Source: Astropecten irregularis (taxonomy: Eukaryota > Echinodermata > Asteroidea > Paxillosida > Astropectinidae). From it: DNA of 64,000 nucleotides. The notes beneath the pieces are model-generated. The model was not told the DNA's origin, searched no databases, and worked only from the letters and a program-made list of their open reading frames with translations. Position 1 is the first letter of the stretch. Every line of letters starts with the position of its first letter. The stretch lies in the NCBI GenBank assembly GCA_963971285.1, contig OZ020256.1, positions 7,566,501-7,630,500 on the forward strand. The letters are read 5' to 3'. Made by a program: the position numbers and the translations under genes. Of the stretch, positions 51,867-63,793 are shown piece after piece.

Positions 51867-52476
51867 AGTTCTTCTAACCATGCAGTTGCTGTCGAATAAT
51901 TACATGTGGCCTTCTTGAAAATAGAAAATATATAAATCATTATGATAATGTCGAACACTGTTGATGTTCAGTGTACGTTGCTTTCAGTAATTAAAACCAA
52001 ACAAGTATTCCGATGTTTTCTGTATCTTTTCAACTTTCCAATTATGTCCTCAGCAGTGCTGCATGGGGTGGAGTCCTCAATTCCGAGAACAGAGCACTCC
52101 GAGTACTTGTGTGGTTTCCAGATGCTGCCAGAATACATGTACAGTACATGCAGAAAAGAAATACAAGCTGCTTAACTCATCGTTCCGCTCAACAATGGTA
52201 CCCAAGACGCATCAGGGAATGGCCAATTTCTAAAAGATTGTTTTTTAAATACCGGTACTCCCAATTTTTTTTTTTTGACATTCAAGCCACACAGCAACAT
52301 ATAGCTGAAATCTTCAATTTTTATGTTCTTTTGAATTTCCTATAATAGGTTTACCGATGACTTTTTAAGAAAGGCCATCCAAAGAAAAATAACCCCAAAA
52401 CTGCCAAACTTGACTGCAGGCGCCAGACTAAAAAAAGTACCCCGCAGCAACATGACAATGGTAGAGCGACTTCAAG

Positions 52477-53160
52477 GGCCGATTTCACTAAAGTCTTGTG
52501 TTGCGATCATTGCTATTGAGCTAGCGATGCGATGGCTAACTTGCGATGACGCAATTGCGATGGCATGAAAACGAAAAACAAAAACGTTTTGTTCGAGGCT
52601 AAAAACGACCTTTGACATTTTACTTAAAATTACGTTACGTCAATGCCACTTTTCACCATAAATCTGCACACTTTTCCGGTATGATCACTTTATACGAGAG
52701 AGAAAAGTAGACCCATTCGGAACTGTGCAGTTAACTTCAGGAGAAAGTACACAAAATCCCATAGGCCGGCTATGTGTATCCCCTTGTTGGTCCCTCATGT
52801 TCAAGATGTAACGAGGACATTATACCACACTGTACGTGGATGAATCTAGCGCAACAAAAACTTGCTTTATCCATGAAAACCCGTTGTTTATGTAAAGTCC
52901 GAGCAACCGTTTATGCACAAACGATGTAAAGTCATGCATATTTCATTGTTTACACAATACAGAACAACGAATGTTAATTAAAACTTATCACCTTGACGTA
53001 CCGGGTAATCTTTTGCGATGAAATTATAGCTTTGTGTGCACTAAATGAGAAATTCATCGCAAAGTTTTAGTGAAATCCGTCTTTAAATCTATCGCTACTT
53101 TGCGATCGATTTTCCGTTTAGCGATGGATTTGGGTTTAGCGATGATTGCAAAGCGTTAGT
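52477..53160. mobile_element. GGCC-ended relic, cut at its right end
   Basis: Starts GGCCGATTTCACTAAAGTC. Its right part GCGATGGATTTGGGTTTAGC, then GCAAAGCGTTAGT, matches the end of 39375-39519 but stops before GAAATCGGCC, where different sequence (CCGCACTGGAC) begins. Confidence 0.6.
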
Positions 53161-53890
53161 CCGCACTGGACTTTTTTCCCGGGAATTTAACCGAGCCAAT
53201 GGGTAAATGAAAAATGGGCAAAAATATTACCGGTGTCCGGTAATTGGACTTTTGACTCGGGTAACTTAACCGTGCAAGCACGGAAGAATTACCGAGCTGT
53301 CAATACTAGGCTCAGGAGGGTACCCGACTCGCACTGTACACACTGGACTTTTCGTCTCGGGTAAAGTGTCTCGGTTACTTTGCCCAAAATGAGTCCCGTG
53401 CGGACAGGGCTTTATTAAGCACTGTCCGCACTGGACTCTTTTTAGGCGCACTGTTCGTATAACATGGACAGAATCGGTTTCACGAAGTGACACTGAGGTG
53501 CGTGTCAGTTCGTGAAACCCATTTAAAAAGCAGACGCGCACATGAGTGTCCATACAGTTTGCTACGGGAAAATTACTTGCGTGTCCGTTCGTGAAACCAA
53601 ATATCGGTGAAAACTCGAAAAGTGACTCTCCCAAAATTATTAGTCTACTGTTAGCTAAGTTTCGGTATAAATAAAGCCTTATAAATTGGTATTCAGGAAG
53701 ATATACACTCAACTCAAATAGTAAATCGAAATCAAAATCAAACGATAATCGAAAACAATCACACCACATGCAAAAGGTGTCAGTTCGTGGTGTCGGCGAC
53801 GCCCCATCCCATAGTGACCACATCAGGGGCCACAGTCCACACGGATCACAATCTCTGATAAGTCATCTATAGTGCATTTCTACCACTGAA

Positions 53891-54207
53891 TTTAAAGGTA
53901 CATGTAGTATCATACTTTGGTAAGACACCAAAACAGAAATGTTCACAGATTTACATATAACTTACATGGTATGAAGATGGTGGTGATAGAAACATACCGT
54001 TAAAATTCTCCCACCTGAAATGGTGTATTTATCCAGAAATGAGTAAAACAACGACCGAAAATCTGTTTGATCTTTTAAAAGATCAAACATAAAAGAGAAA
54101 AGACTTAAGAAATACTGTGACCGTTTTGGGCCATTCCGTACTTTGTGTACCTGTTCATTTGAGATTGGTTTCAAGTGGTACCTTGTTCGTTTGATCAAAG
54201 GTAAAAT
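53891..54207 (-). mobile_element. AAAGGTA MITE, copy 4, inverted
   Basis: TTTAAAGGTACATGTAGTATCA less its last two bases opens it on the plus strand; minus-strand words ACCATCTTCATACCATGTAA and the palindrome TTTGATCTTTTAAAAGATC place it in the family. The far end is degenerate. Confidence 0.65.
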
Positions 54208-54311
54208 GTAGGTTATTATTATTTTTTTTTTTTGGGGGGGGGGGGGGGGTCCCCATGATGGGGCACATGCAGCAGGGGGTCACCGACAGACGTCTATATC
54301 TACTATGGGGA

Positions 54312-54522
54312 TTTACGAAACGGAGGCTTGGGCTCAGGCTCCAGCTCTGACATCCATATGCTGAAAATATAGGTTGTGGTGTTTCATTGAAGCTGAAGCT
54401 CTGTCTTCCTTAGTAGAGAACCTGCTTCAGAACCGAAAGCCTCTATTTTGATACCCGTTATATCAGAATGGAATCACAAAATGGAAGAGCCTGAGACGGA
54501 GCCTGAGCCTCCGTTTCGTAAA
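54312..54522. mobile_element. Palindromic MITE, 211 bp
   Basis: TTTACGAAACGGAGGCT is mirrored by GCCTCCGTTTCGTAAA; GGCTCAGGCTCC and GGAGCCTGAGCC lie just inside. No clear target duplication. Confidence 0.75.
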
Positions 54523-54858
54523 GGGTGTACTGCCAGTATGACACCCGGATAGATGCTCATTGTGTTCATCCCCGAAATAATTCACCTAGCTGCATAGCGC
54601 CCTCTTTAGCCAAAACTAGTAACATGACTTGCTTGAAACCCAGTAGCCATCATACAGGAATAAAGCACTTAGTAAAATGAGAACCCGACTATATTGATAT
54701 TGTACATGTGCACATGTGGAAGTGTTGACTGTGTACGTACGTGCCTGGTTGTAATACATTTTGCAGTCTAAATCTCTTGAAGTTACAAGTAGACATGGTA
54801 GAAAGTATGTTTTGAATGATACAATTGTCATGCATACAGTATCCATATAGAGTAAATC

Positions 54859-57800
54859 ATGTTGCGGCGAGCAAAGAAATCACATATACACGACAAGGAT
54901 GACGAGTGTTCTCCTGACGCTAAGTTGCCAAAGAGAAAAGGAGCCAGTGCAACACGTGATGGGGCTAATGACAAGGAACCCAATGAGTGCGAGAGAAGTA
55001 TACCTGTGCTTGGGATGCCTTCTCAAATACAGGACACAGAGGAAGATTTGCTTGAAAAATATATCCTGGGAGGCCAGCAGTCATTCCTGGACAATTTGAA
55101 GAAAGAAGAGAGAGACAATCGGGTAAAAGAACAATTGTAAAACTTTGTTTTAACAGAACAGAAGTGTATATTTTGCCGGGCCTATCTGTCATTCTTCTGA
55201 TTGGCCAATTCTCTACATGTCATGCTGGCCTTCTTTCTGTAAATGTTATTTTGCCAGAGGTATGTTCTAATAGTAATACTGCAAATTGACCAATTAGAGC
55301 AAGGGAACGGCAACATAGCGTTTGCAAGAAGAATGCCGGTGCTGGCAAAATATTTTACTACTGCCTTTGTTATAGTAGGGAGTACGATGAAATTTAAATT
55401 TTTTGAAGGAACCCAACAAGTTTGGTATCAATGGATAGCTTGTAATGTCAGAAATGCAATGGTGCTTAAATCAACTCAGTACCTTCAAAATTGACAGAGA
55501 TATTCCCATTGAAAAGGGAGAAGGTTGAGTTTTTCATTCTGCCAGTTTTTAGATCTTGAACATCAGATTTCTACTCCAATCGCAAACTCAACTTTATTTA
55601 AGCATTTGTGTCTCCTTATTTCCAAAAATTACTGCTTATTTTAGGTTGATGTATGAGAAATCTTCGAAAATGTAGCTTGAATGAAGCAACTTCATTCAAA
55701 ACGCAGTATTTTTTAAAAAATTTCGTCAAACTTTCGCGAAACTTCGAAGACCAACGAGATTTACTCGCAATGAATGCCAAATCGATGTATTTGAGCATGG
55801 TGCTATAGAGAAGAAATGGTTTTGAATTGATCGGAGTCGAGAGGGAGACGCGTAACCAGATTTGTGTAGACGAGCGCAGATCACATGCAGCAAAAGTAGG
55901 CCCGCGCATTACACTTGTACAAAAGTATGCAGAGCAGCGCGCATGGCTCCTTTTACTACATCCATTCTAGACAAGAATGTTGATTTGAGTCGCAAACTTC
56001 ACAGTTCGAGCGAAATCATCGAGTTAGAAATGCGTAAATCGCACGTTAGCGCACAGGCCAAATCAAAATCAACATGCACCGTTGGAATAACAACACTTCC
56101 AGCTTTTAGAAAATACTCCTTCCTTATACCTTCTAATCATTTTAAAGTATCGTTTGCGTGAGTTTTTAAAAAAATTATGGACCGATTTTCCGAGCAAAAA
56201 GAAACATTCATTTGACTGGATTTTAAGACACCTTAAAAGTGAAAATTACCTGTAAATTTGGTATCAATCGAAAGCCCAGGATCCCCTCTATAAGAAAATG
56301 GCATTTATTGAACGCAGAGGTCGTTTACCCCTTCGCGAACATAAGTCAAAAAAGCGACCAAAATTGTTTTTCAACAAAATGGCGTCACCCAGTGAAATCG
56401 CTTCCGTGAATCTCGCCGACTACTTGTGCATTCAGATGGATTTTTTCCTGTTTAAAATTACAATTAAGTGAAAATAAATGACATATTTAGATAAATCAAC
56501 TTCTAACCTGCAAGAGGATAGCAAATTTAAGGTAAAATATTAAATAATGTTGTTTTTAAAGCAAGTTTCTTTCATTACGTTTTTACACGGTAGCAGATAT
56601 AAATGCGTTTTTATGAGATTTCGTCGTACTCCCTAGTTATAGCAGTGGCTATCGTTGGCAGCCGTTACAGGAGGCCTTTACACGTACGTATTTCATGCCT
56701 GTACACAAAATAAGAAGGCAGTCTGTGGTTTCTTCTAGATTTAGAACTTAGAAGGCTACTCTGTGAGCCTTCTAGCACTCTTCTTTTTCAGGGTGCCGTA
56801 ACGCTATGGGTTTTGAAAACAACAATTGATAGATGAAATTTTGGTGAAACATTGCAGCGCCTACCACGACTCCTAGATGATGAATTCCCCTGAATTATTT
56901 TTTTTCCTGATCCTCATACATCCATTATGCTTGTACAGTCTTATTTTTACAATTGACCCACAACTTTTTTTTATTTATAAATACGAAACATTGAGTCGCA
57001 TTTTCATAATTTTCTTGTAACACAGATATTTGATTGAGCTCAAATTTGCACAAGCTCATTTGTCATTATTTCATGTGCATGCTGGATTAGACAAAGTGTG
57101 AATGCTGTTCTGTAACCATTACCAATCATGTATTACCTTTTAGAGAGAAAAAAATCACTTTTTGAGTCATCCAACTTGCTGGAAGGTGCATTTGGGACAG
57201 TTTGTGCTATAGTGTGGTTTCGTATCCAGTGCAAAATGTGGTGGTCGTCATGACACATGACACATGGGGCGCGCATTACATTACTCACTGTGTGAAATTA
57301 ACTATGAATATCATGCGCAAGACGTCAAAGAATGGTGACGCAGGAGGAACATCGAACATCAGAAATATCTTCCCACATATTTGTGATGTTTGGTACATCG
57401 TACTGTACATCACAAATTCACAAATATCTGCGCAGTTTCGTTATGCGATGTTTGAAGGTGCATTATAAATAATTTAAAATGACGTATAACAATACATCGT
57501 ATAACACAAATCTGCACACATTTTTATTTGTGTGTTTTTATATTAGCATGATTTTTTCTGAAATTTTTTTTCTTACTTTAGTTTACGATAATTAGAAATC
57601 AGGTGAAATGGACAACAATTTTTTATCAAAACAGCGGTCAACTGCTGCCAACAGCGCAATAGCGGTATGCAGTTAGTGGTTGTGATTCACCCATAATGTC
57701 GTGTGTCATGGCGGTCACAAAAATGCATAAGGACACTAAGGTTTGTACCCAGACTCCCTATTTTAAGATTACTACAGGTATATGTTGTGTGTACAGTCAT

Positions 57801-60800
57801 GACAGTACATGCACGGAACAGAAACACAAACATTAACACACACTGATTTGAATCACATCAGGGCATTGGCATCTTAGAAGCAGAGCAGAGGAAACCAGCT
57901 TGGGAAGATGAAGATGATGAAGATACAAGGTAAAGACATGAAACATTGATCCTTCATTTTGAACATCGTCATCCCATACTATGCATATCAATCCCAATCC
58001 ATAGGATTTTGAAGGACTACGGAGTACGGACATACTATAAATTTGGGTCCAATGACTCAACCATCGACTTTGGTAAAGAACAGCAAGGTCAAGGAATAAC
58101 AAACAAAAAGGTTGCTTCACAGTGTGGTATCTGAAAGTACTCATGGAAAATGTTGAAGAATAACCAAACCTGTCGCTGTACATTGTGTCCATTCAAATCC
58201 ACATGTTGATAATAGACACATCACTCATGACAGTACAAAACCAGACTGGTTGAGATGGACAAAGCTGAATAAGTACACATTGCCAATGAATTCAGTATAT
58301 ACATGTACTCAATAAACTGAAGCTTTAGCATTTTGCTAAATACACTTAAGCAGTTGAGTAGGTTGTCGCCAAAAAGGCCATTCCGTTCGTATCCCTGTAC
58401 ATTTACAATATATTGTTGCCTATCATAGATAAGTTATTCTTGTATACCTACACACATATTGCTACAGCTTTCCACAACCATGACAACTCATACAGTTTAA
58501 GTCTTATTTCACCAAATTATTTGACAGTTGTTGCAACCATATCTATGCCAATGTACCTTGCACACATGGCAAGTTGTATGTGTTCCATTATTTCTTAATG
58601 TCATTTGATTGTCATGTTGTTTTAGCACAAACAAAGATTCAAGTAATGAGAAGACCGCATCATCAACAAATTCTGGAACAGTCTTCAGCCAAAGAAGGAA
58701 AACACAGTGAGTTTACAAACAAACCATAGAGTTTTTAAAAGTTTACTAACTTAATACACAGTTTCTTCTTCTTGTGTTTATTGCGTAATTTACACCACGA
58801 TGAATGTTATTCACTGTAAAGGTGGAGATCTACAGCAATTCTGACGTATAAATCCATCATTCGACTCAAATATAGGGTCTCGACCAACAGAGCTATCCAG
58901 CCCTATGTTGGCAGTGACCCAAACTTGTCAATGGCATTTATTTGCTTTCCAGTTAGACACCATGAAACCACTCATATACCAGTATATCGTAAGGATCAGT
59001 TAGATGTGTCAGATTTAGGTTAAGGATGATTTGTGGCTTTGCATGGTGACAAATGGTAATTTTTGTATGTGGATTGGTTTGCGGAAACACCGTGTAATAT
59101 TCGTTCATTCTTTCGCACTTCTATTTCATTCCTACTTCTCGTAAGGTTCAAGGATGTTCACATATTGTAAGGTACCTTTAAACTGTAGAAGGCATATCAA
59201 AGTGTGACCAGATGTGTACTTCTGTGTTAAACTTCTTGTCAATTCCTGTCACCCAGTTTGAATTTCTGAACAGATTATTTCTTGTACAACAAATTTGTTT
59301 GAATTGTTTTATGTCAGGTTTGAGAAGGTAGTTGGTAGCACACCATCATGGGCTCAGTTGCAGTCCAAGACAGAAAGAAACGTTGACTCCGAAGGTAATA
59401 CATGTATAACTAAATTTGTAAACTACAATTTCATAGAATACGTTGATTCAAATGGGGCTTGTCCTACATGTCTAAATGCAATTGGGTAATTTGGTTGTGT
59501 CATGATGCATCAAACGGTCTGTTGGGAGACATTTATTGGTTGAGTTTAATAGCACTCGGCACTTGTGCTAAAAATAGCACCGGATCTCAGACAAACATTG
59601 GGGGTGCGTGTGCGCGTCCATGTACATTACACTATACGTGTGTGAGACAATGAGTTTGTCTGACATCCGGGGATTTTGTGACTTCATTGGTGCGGAGCGC
59701 TATTGGCTCATTAGTTCTCATCTATTGACTTGTTGCAGATGATAGTGATAATGAAGAGGAGGATCGATTCTTACGAAGGACTGGTAACTATCTAACTACA
59801 TCAGAGTCACTCCCGAAAGGCTCCCTCAATGTCAGGAAAGTTACCAATGCTAACAAGGAGCAGTACACCAAGGTAGGAATGGATTCCAGGCCTGGGGAGG
59901 GGAATGGAGGGAGTTTATGTGCAGAATGAATTGAACTGCTTGGGAAGGCAAATAAGAATTGCATAATGGAGGGCTCCTATCTAATATTTCATAATGTGTG
60001 CCATTTATGTCTTCAGCCATTACATTGAGCCTGGGGCATTTGCTTGTATTTAGGGCCCAAGCGAACAAGCTTTTCTTGGACTGGGACTCCGCTGTGAATC
60101 ATCCTCTCTTTATGACCAAACGATCCTCTCAAATGCTGTGTGTACTGCTTCCCTACCGACAGACCAATGTTAAATTTACTCAACTGCACAGTGCATGCAC
60201 TTCTGTACCATTGTTTAGCATGTTTAGTTAACTCGGCACAGTTTCATTTTTTGGGTCCATATTGTTTTGTACACTGTAGTCTGAAAGTTTGTTGACCCAG
60301 CTTTCTTTTTACATATAATGGGTGGACTGCCGCCATTACGATTTCTTTTAGAAAATGCGACTGAAGAGAATTTGAGATTCCAATTTGTAAGAATTGTAAG
60401 TTCCATTGAAGAATCCAATGTAATTTCTGATGATTCTGGTGAAGATTCATCGTGTTCGATGTCAACAAGGAGGATGATGGCTTTGGTTTGAGCGGCATGA
60501 CTGCCCCAATGCTGGTCCCCAACAAGGCTGTGGGCAAGGGCGTAGGGCCGGAGCTGCCACTCGCAGGGTCCACATATTTCGAAACATAGTCCCTGTCATC
60601 GACCACTACCCATTTTTCATTATGGATTTGAAGAAACAAGTACTTTCATCCCCCGACCACGGCTATTCACCGGAACTCCAACCGGTGATTATACTGGGTG
60701 TTCTCCACTTCAGCTGTTCTAAATGTTCTTCACTGCCAATGTGTTGGATCTGATGGTCACTAACACAAACAGGTATGCTGACCAATTTATGCAGGCCAAC

Positions 60801-63793
60801 CCAGGAACTTGTGGGTCACAAATCAGATTGATGTAGCGGAGATGAAGGTATTCATGGCAATTCTACTTGCCATGGGGATTTCCTCTATTACGCCACGCAA
60901 CCGATATCAGGCCATCCTGAAATTTCTCCATCTCGCTGACAACAATGCTCCTTGCCAACTCTGTGTACCACGCACCAAACTTACAAAACTTCAGCTGTTC
61001 CTTGACATTACGTTGTCAAAAATCAATTTCCAGTCGGTCTACAAACGTCGCCAACAACTTTCACCTGATGCATATGTATATGCCCCCCAAAACCTGTTTC
61101 ATCTGCAACAGGGTGCACATGTGCATGGAAACTGTACACCGGAAAGGTAGAGCAACTATCTCCACCAACACCACAGCTTGACCTGATCAGGCATCATCCA
61201 TCAGAACTCTTTCAGCAGTCAGGTGATCATCAACTTAGTTCAAGGATATGAACACCTGGGACATATTGTATACTGTGACAATTACTACACAAGCCCAGCA
61301 TTGTCAAAAAGCTAGACAACGTAGGTTTGGCTGTTGTTGAACTGTGATGTATATTGCGAAGGGAATTCCGGAGTCAGCCTCTTCAAAGCTTTGTCACTTG
61401 GAGAAAGACGACCGGCGCCCCCTAGTCTTTTGTACGTCTATTTACATATCTGCGTTTGTGTCCTATACAGGTGCGTTATCGAAGCCCACTACGCCAAACA
61501 TTTGCCGCACACGTATGCACGTTGCATATAGAGTACATTCTTGGAAAGGCATTCCAAGCAAATTTTATTGTTCCACAGACATGCACAGAAAGTCAAATGA
61601 CTGCACGTGCACCCAGGACGGCTTCAAAGCGTCTACGTATGGAAAACACGGAGCTAGCGCTCTAGTAATTTTGATATACATGTTTGTAGCTCTATGATTG
61701 TAAACTACCTTCGACATACATGTATAGGCTAAGCTCTACATATACATGTGTATATTTTTAGTTTACATTTCCTTTGCAATGATATCATTGGTGCTAATAT
61801 TTACTTAGATACATATTTTTCTTTGCAATAAAAAGTCAGTTATGTTGTAAATTATTTTTGACATGTGCATTGCATACGGTAATAATGACAAAATTGCAAA
61901 GCAAAACCTATGTCACATCAGGATATCCACAATGAATGTTCACAGGAAGTTGAACACACTTCATCAGCTTGTACAAAGTGTTCACTGGGAATCTATGATG
62001 TCAAATTTACTTCACTTCATCAGCTTGTGCAAAGTGTTCACTGGGAATCTATGATGTCAAATTTACTTCACTTCATCAGCTTGTGCAAAGTGTTCACTGG
62101 GAATCTATGATGTCAAATTTACTTCACTTCATCAGCTTGTGCAAAGTGTTCACTGGGAATCTGTGATGTCAAATTTACTTCACTTCATCAGCTTGTACAA
62201 AGTGTTCACTGGGAATCTATGATGTCAAATTTACTTCACTTCATAATTTGTATGAAGTATAAACCAGGCAAGAGTGTACATGTAACTTCATGGATGCACC
62301 ACTGGGTTTGTACCATCACATATTTTGAGTTCTACTATAACTGACTTGACTCTATATCTTATGTGTGTCTAGGGTAAACTGTGTGCCATGGAGTTCCATC
62401 CATCATCACAGGTTATGTTAACAGCAGGAGAGGACTGCAGCTTGCATATATTCCAGGTATGTACCAAATACAATCAATCGTATGTAATGGAAATTTGCCT
62501 TTCAGTAACAAGGTGTAAAGCCTGTTATGTTGGAGGAGATGCTCGATGGAGCTGAGTATAGGAATTGACATGAATTGAATGAAGATAGGTCCTAGGATTT
62601 AGGGAAGCACTCACTAGATTGTGGCAATGCCATGTCTTAATGAAATAACCAACCCTCTTACAGAAACAAGCATCCAGTTGTGCATAGTAGTGGCATCATT
62701 CAATAATAATATGATTATAATAACTTTCAAAGCCTAAGCATTTTACAAACGTATTGATAAGTATGAACATTGAAAAGTGAACAAAGAAAAATTGACCGGA
62801 GCGGGATTCAAACCTGAATACCGTACAGGCGCTGTACCAACTGAGCCATCCAGCCCTATGTTGGTTGTTTCTCTACTAGTCAATTATCTTTGTTTGTTTG
62901 GCAGTCAGAAGCCATGAAACCACTCATATACTACTATATCCCAAGGATTGTTTTTATCGTTTGTTAGAGCCTGCATGTTTGGTAATTTTCATTCGTTGCT
63001 TTTGTTTACAATAGATGGTAACTACAGAAAGACTGAAAAACCTTACTTTTGCTCACTTCTTTATGAATAGAAGGGAATGAGATATGATTATGCAAACTTC
63101 ATAATGCACTAGATATTGTATCATAATTTTATTCATTTGAAATTTCTGGAGCAGAAAATTGGGTCAACCTTTTTTGAGCAAGATTGGAACCACTCCTGGT
63201 CCAGTCAACTGCGACATAAACATTAATCTAATCAATTTTCCTTGTGGTTTTTTGATGATAATAATGAATTGTTAATGCTGTTCATATCTTAAATGATCCT
63301 TGGGATTTAGTGGTATGTGAGTGGTTTCAGGGCTTCTGACTGGCAAACGAACAAAGATAGTTAACTACTAGGGACACCATCAACATAGGGCTGGAAAGCT
63401 CAGTTGGTAGAGCGCTGGTACGGGTCGCTGGTTAGAATCCCGCTCCAATAAACTTTTATTTTGTCACTTTTCAGTGACTTTCATTCAAATAATAATATTG
63501 ACAAATTTGTTGTTATATCTTGAGATAATTTGGTCATAAATTCACTATGGTCATTTTCAGGAGGTGGCTTTGTTTAAAGTTTATGTATATTTTGAAGATG
63601 AATTTTCTGGTCTTTACCCAGGTTGATGGCAAATACAATCCCAAGATTCAGAGCGTTGCCATGGAGCAGTTTCCTATTCTTGGTGCTCATTTCTCTGCTG
63701 ATGGTACGGAGGTTATCATGACATCAAGATCACGCTGGTATTCTGTTTATGACATGATTGCTGGTAAAGTGCAGAGGATGTCATTTCTAAAAG
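54859..63793 (+). CDS. UTP18, U3 snoRNA-associated protein 18 (5' seven exons; runs off the window)
   Basis: Exons: 54859-55122, 57862-57929, 58626-58706, 59318-59394, 59739-59872, 62373-62456 and 63622-63793, all GT-AG and in frame, giving 293 codons plus one base. UTP18 is a WD40 protein of the UTP-B complex in the nucleolar small-subunit processome, needed for 18S rRNA processing. The N-terminal third is charged and acidic (PAWEDEDDED, near 100), followed by the conserved VGSTPSWAQL and EDRFLRRTGNYLTTSESLPKG segments. The WD40 propeller begins in exon 6 (AMEFHPSSQVMLTAG) and continues in exon 7 with VDGKYNPKIQS, FPILGAHFSADG and SVYDMIAGKV, closely matching human UTP18. About half of the expected protein (human about 556 residues) is here; the remaining propeller lies beyond the right edge. 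Confidence 0.92.
55376..56635. mobile_element. 1.26-kb non-autonomous DNA transposon, copy B
   Basis: Starts TAGGGAGTACGATGAAAT, ends ATTTCGTCGTACTCCCTA, with the 7-bp duplication GTTATAG (55369-55375, 56636-56642). Similar to 2193-3453 along its whole length and in the same orientation. Intron 1 of UTP18. Confidence 0.88.
56736..56975 (-). mobile_element. Palindromic MITE, copy B (partial)
   Basis: Inverted partial copy of 13319-13668: TAGATTTAGAACTTAGAAGG, CGTAACGCTATGGGTTTTGA and CCTGAATTATTTTTTTTCC match that element's right two-thirds. The other terminus is missing. Intron 1 of UTP18. Confidence 0.65.
56980..57860. other. Remainder of UTP18 intron 1
   Basis: AT-rich intron sequence. 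No gene, RNA or clear mobile element; an 88-codon open frame at 57202-57468 has no recognisable feature. Confidence 0.4.
58850..59002 (-). repeat. tRNA-derived SINE, degenerate
   Basis: Minus strand contains CCAACATAGGGCTGGATAGC and CTCTGTTGG; the B box is lost. The 5' extension (GAGTGGTTTCATGGTGTCTA) is shared with the copies at 62769 and 63285. Intron 3 of UTP18. Confidence 0.65.
60690..61335 (+). mobile_element. piggyBac transposase relic
   Basis: Frames broken by shifts and stops read MFFTANVLDLMVTNTNRYAD, then FMAILLAMGISS, RNRYQAILKFLHLADN, LDITLSKINFQSVYK with QQLSPD, and finally GYEHLGHIVYCDNYYTSPAL. These are successive blocks of the piggyBac-type transposase domain (PGBD4-like), with a deletion between the last two blocks that removes part of the catalytic region. 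No terminal repeats or TTAA duplication were found. It is dead coding sequence in UTP18 intron 5. Confidence 0.85.
61950..62245. repeat. 56-bp tandem repeat, five units
   Basis: The word TCATCAGCTTGT recurs at 61961, 62017, 62073, 62129 and 62185, an exact 56-bp period; units contain GTGTTCACTGGGAATCTATG. A degenerate sixth start lies at 62241. UTP18 intron 5. Confidence 0.95.
62769..62950 (-). repeat. tRNA-derived SINE, long copy
   Basis: Minus strand: ATCCTTGGGATATAGTAG, GAGTGGTTTCATGGCTTCTG, then AACATAGGGCTGGATGGCTC, a B-box variant GGTTTGAATCC and TTTCTTTGTTCACTTTTC. It shows an extension of about 90 bp before the tRNA-like part. UTP18 intron 6. Confidence 0.75.
63285..63490 (+). repeat. 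tRNA-derived SINE, long copy
   Basis: Same layout as 62769-62950 on the plus strand: ATGATCCTTGGGATTTAG, GAGTGGTTTCAGGGCTTCTG, then AACATAGGGCTGGAAAGCTC, CTGGTTAGAATCCCGCTCC and TTGTCACTTTTCAGTGACTT. The anticodon region is shortened. UTP18 intron 6. Confidence 0.75.

Larger units (their letters stand above)
50848..52101. repeat. Duplicated block, copy 2 (unfilled site of foldback 3)
   Basis: Homologous to 37204-37821 plus 49382-49430. At about 52040 it reads CCAATTATGTCCTCAGCAG where copy 1 has CCCAACATGT, the element, then AACATGTCCTTAGAAG, so this copy never received foldback 3. It carries a different insertion at 51318-51866. Confidence 0.82.
52102..54858. other. Upstream region of UTP18
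   Basis: Filled mainly with element relics: a GGCC-ended relic (52477-53160), a cluster of GTCCGCACTGGACTTTT and CTCGGGTAA words in both orientations (53160-53430), GTTCGTGAAACC repeats (53450-53620), an AAAGGTA MITE (53891-54207), a run of 16 G (54234-54249) and a palindrome (54312-54522). The promoter of UTP18 should lie in the last few hundred bases; no core element stands out. Confidence 0.45.

Noticed and set aside
53266-53823. A 185-codon minus-strand open frame
   Set aside because: It runs through repeated GTTCGTGAAACC and CTCGGGTAA words of inverted-repeat elements and shows no domain or codon pattern of a protein.
60244-60639. A 131-codon minus-strand open frame in UTP18 intron 5
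   Set aside because: No recognisable domain, and it adjoins the plus-strand piggyBac relic, so it is probably antisense to decayed transposon sequence.
61950-62245. CRISPR-like direct repeats
   Set aside because: The 56-bp units are contiguous with no unique spacers and lie in a eukaryotic intron.
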